Both the position numbers and the translations under genes were made by a program. Positions 5,801 through 7,015 of a DNA stretch of 7,015 bases are shown here, in pieces. The notes under the pieces were generated by a model. It was not told the DNA's origin and did not search any database. It saw only the letters and a program-made list of their open reading frames with translations. The DNA lies in contig JAQCER010000169.1 of the NCBI GenBank assembly GCA_027618625.1, positions 1 to 7,015 of the forward strand, given 5' to 3'. Within the stretch, counting starts at the first letter, position 1; each line of letters opens with the position of its first letter. This DNA is from Verrucomicrobiota bacterium (GTDB lineage Bacteria > Verrucomicrobiota > Verrucomicrobiia > Verrucomicrobiales > DEV007).

Positions 5801-7015
5801 GGTTCCCCTCACCGAACCGATGCTCCACGACAGCTACGTGGTAGGTGGCTATCTGAGTGCCCAGTCCCAATCTGCCGTGACCATCGGCTATGATGGTCAG
5901 GTGAAGGTGTGGGACATCGCAGGCGGCAATGCACAAGGCGAAAGCCTCTCCATCAGGGACGGCTCCACATTTTCCTCGATCAGTCCAGACTGGGGAACCA
6001 TCTTCACTACTACGAGAGTCGAGGAAGTTCCTGGCTACACGGAATTCGTCGGCCAGCTCAACGCGCTAGGCCAGAGGCGAATCATCGGCCAGAGCAAAGG
6101 AAAACCTCTGGCCAAGGGTACCCGTATCAGCGGCAGCCGGTTCACGGCAGATGGCGGCACCTTGATCGCAGTCCGCATCGATGGAACAGTAGTCATGCAC
6201 GACGTGAACAGCGGTCAGGAAGATCAGGCATTCCAGGTTGAAAGTGGTGGCCGTACCGTGCAGCTGCGGACGATCAGTGGGGATGGATCGACCATCGCCC
6301 TCGCAACAGTGGATCGGTCCCAGGTGCCGCCGCATGCGATTCTTTCGGTCTGGCATCGTCGACAAAATACTTACGAACCAGCATCTGGAATTCCCGAAAA
6401 CGAAGGACTTGGGGCCATCGCGCTGAACGGCGACGGATCACGTATGGTCACATCGCACCACCAGTCGCTTCAAGTGTGGGAACGCGATGGCAATGGCACG
6501 TATGAAAGCAGCACCATCCCTCACCTCTCCGTGACCTCGGCGGTGGCGATGACCGAAACTGGCGACCGCTTTGTCGCGGGCTCTGCCGAGGGCACGCTTC
6601 AGGCGTGGAACTTTGATGATAAATCTCCACAAACCCGCCCGTTGAAACTCTCTGGACCGGTGATCGCCGTGGCGCTCTCGTCGGATGGGCGCACCGCTGC
6701 GGCCGCCACAGCTTCGCTGGATGGCGGGGAAACCGCTCGCGTCCAGGCGTGGGATCTTGTCAGCCAGGAATCGTTGACCCCACCCGCTCGATTCTTTGGT
6801 CGCCAGGGTGTGGAAGAAGATTCCGATGATGGTTGGCAGACCATTTCGGGAGCATCCGCGCTGCTTGCATTCAGTCCAGACCTTTCACAGGTGCTTCTAG
6901 ATTTCCTTGGGGACACCGTGATCTGGGACATGGCACCGACATTCGATACCGGCGGAGTGCCTAGCATTGTTCCTGAGTTGGCCAATGCGATTGGTGGGCT
7001 CCAGCTGGCACGCGA
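2826..7015 (+). CDS. Class III cyclase-like / Ser-Thr protein kinase / WD40 membrane signalling protein, 3' end outside the window
   Basis: The frame is open from the ATG at 2826 to the window end, 1396 codons without a stop. Residues ~9-190 are a class III nucleotide cyclase domain: FTDIVNS with metal Asp17, TGDGF with metal Asp62, IGLHSGEI, and NLAAR with Asn125 and Arg129. The usual Lys and Asp that recognise adenine are replaced (Asn58, Arg118). Residues ~237-505 are a Hanks-type kinase: loop GEGGFGEV (244-251), Lys266, Glu280, HKDIKPSN (361-368, catalytic Asp363), DFG (384-386), PPE (426-428), Asp440 and a late Arg in DPERR; all catalytic residues are present. A basic KRRKR (523-527) precedes one membrane helix (~528-547), which puts cyclase and kinase in the cytoplasm. 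A coiled-coil/TPR-like helical linker (~550-640) follows, then WD40 repeats to the end. Clear blade-ending motifs include VWNL (W678), IWER (W728), VWSL (W899), LWDA (W987), VWDI (W1029), VWHR (W1176), VWER (W1218), AWDL (W1309) and IWDM (W1367). A Pro/Glu/Arg/Gly-rich insert lies near 839-860. The kinase probably phosphorylates partners in response to ligands or proteins bound by the propellers. No Shine-Dalgarno precedes the ATG; the start fits the cyclase N-terminus. Confidence 0.9.
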   Translation, partial: MHQESAKLQLAVLMFTDIVNSVSLQKKLGTEAYTRYISRHDQIFKECLQRAPGGRILNETGDGFLVRLNSSSDAVNTALRLQYRLHSEICEGEPMAVRIGLHSGEITEMQEAIRGETRAVGMAINLAARIMDLAAEGQILMTRAVFDDARQFTRQYPDMEGVDPADLPPLLWPAYGRYIFKGNDEPMEIYGVGAEGITPLVRPEGSDKAKRAVAADEEAILGWRPGAGLAIPRREEWVIEKKIGEGGFGEVWLAENRKSRMQRVFKFCFDPDRLRSFKRELTLFRLLQDALGNRRDIAALYEVSVEAPPYYLESEYVPTGNISQWFTSQGGIDQVSLTTRLQIMAKAARAVAAAHSVGIIHKDIKPSNILISEENGIPEPRLADFGIGTLADTSSLHSMGIIRDGFTESVILESEGSTSFTHLYAPPEYLVGKPASVRGDIYSLGVMLYQLAVGDLNSPLGTGWSRGIADPLLADDIRRCVDVDPERRFQSASHLAEHLEQLDKRHAELDEEQRVAQLKQHAKRRKRTLILTVSISCGLALVTALLAKGYVEQSRAKLDADSQKEQAERATEKAVIATQKLQTQASHSDFLLAGQLLARDRRSEALAYLARAVVRDPQHVSAGRKLMATLATSRFPTLLQPPIDTVTTDPGHPLAKDVSPDGSLLAAVSKDGEEMRVWNLRETTTASEQLEWKSSAPSERVMDLAFASNTVLAFITKADDSEATIHIWERTPQWAWVRSEPVGQIDAFSSFVANGSVWIKEQRSDPQGDRRGGPLARSELHLHNILTGNTTILPAPRGRIIAMDGVSGANGLKAAIVVHEMRSDERAVSAWSTTFAPVPAEEGGRPEPEGRPRGRRNDDGTWRTYVQGSAWSGPPIAIAISPDGNLAAVPEPDGSVHVWSLADFPEDRKPVVTIANSNDLATCLEFAPNSSELAIGYFGSSAAVFDIPTGTKSLGPIHHEGGIIGIAISTDGAHLLTRSLDQTARLWDATTGVPLTEPMLHDSYVVGGYLSAQSQSAVTIGYDGQVKVWDIAGGNAQGESLSIRDGSTFSSISPDWGTIFTTTRVEEVPGYTEFVGQLNALGQRRIIGQSKGKPLAKGTRISGSRFTADGGTLIAVRIDGTVVMHDVNSGQEDQAFQVESGGRTVQLRTISGDGSTIALATVDRSQVPPHAILSVWHRRQNTYEPASGIPENEGLGAIALNGDGSRMVTSHHQSLQVWERDGNGTYESSTIPHLSVTSAVAMTETGDRFVAGSAEGTLQAWNFDDKSPQTRPLKLSGPVIAVALSSDGRTAAAATASLDGGETARVQAWDLVSQESLTPPARFFGRQGVEEDSDDGWQTISGASALLAFSPDLSQVLLDFLGDTVIWDMAPTFDTGGVPSIVPELANAIGGLQLAR

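Overview
The window has moderate-to-high G+C and a gene set that suggests a PVC-superphylum bacterium (Verrucomicrobiota or Planctomycetota). This is inference. The support is a cyclase/Hanks-kinase/WD40 fusion of the sort common in that group, weak or absent Shine-Dalgarno sequences, and a cis-3-hydroxyproline-dehydratase-type enolase-superfamily gene. No rRNA, tRNA, CRISPR array, intact insertion sequence or phage gene was seen.

Layout. (1) Positions 1-112 (+) hold the last 36 residues of an alpha/beta-hydrolase (esterase) carrying its catalytic-His motif. A small single-pass membrane protein (109-390, +) starts inside its stop codon. (2) Positions 391-650 hold no convincing gene; there is a hairpin at 601-622 between convergent genes. 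(3) Positions 651-1751 (-) encode a full-length mandelate racemase/muconate lactonizing family enzyme, closest to cis-3-hydroxy-L-proline dehydratase. All catalytic residues are present, but one in-frame TGA interrupts it at codon 157. (4) Positions 1752-2004 are non-coding or remnant sequence with a terminator-like hairpin facing the + direction. (5) Positions 2005-2676 (-) encode a membrane-anchored DUF218/YdcF-family protein. (6) Positions 2677-2825 form a compact divergent control region: two oppositely oriented sigma70-like promoters, each with its -10 box inside a similar 15-bp palindrome, and three perfect 8-bp tandem repeats midway between the two -35 boxes. (7) From 2826 (+) to the window end and beyond runs one very large open gene. 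It encodes a class III nucleotide cyclase-like domain, a Ser/Thr protein kinase, a transmembrane helix, a helical linker, and at least 700 residues of WD40 repeats.

How they work together. The large gene is a probable membrane signalling protein with a cytoplasmic cyclase-kinase half and a beta-propeller half on the other side of the membrane. The shared divergent control region suggests that it and the YdcF-like envelope protein are co-regulated. The dehydratase gene lies downstream of the YdcF-like gene on the same strand, but with a 253-base gap, so joint transcription is uncertain. The hydrolase and the small membrane protein form a separate, translationally coupled pair.

The most interesting points are the multidomain signalling fusion with non-canonical cyclase specificity positions, the symmetrical divergent control region with a nearly leaderless start, and the single nonsense codon in an otherwise intact enzyme gene.
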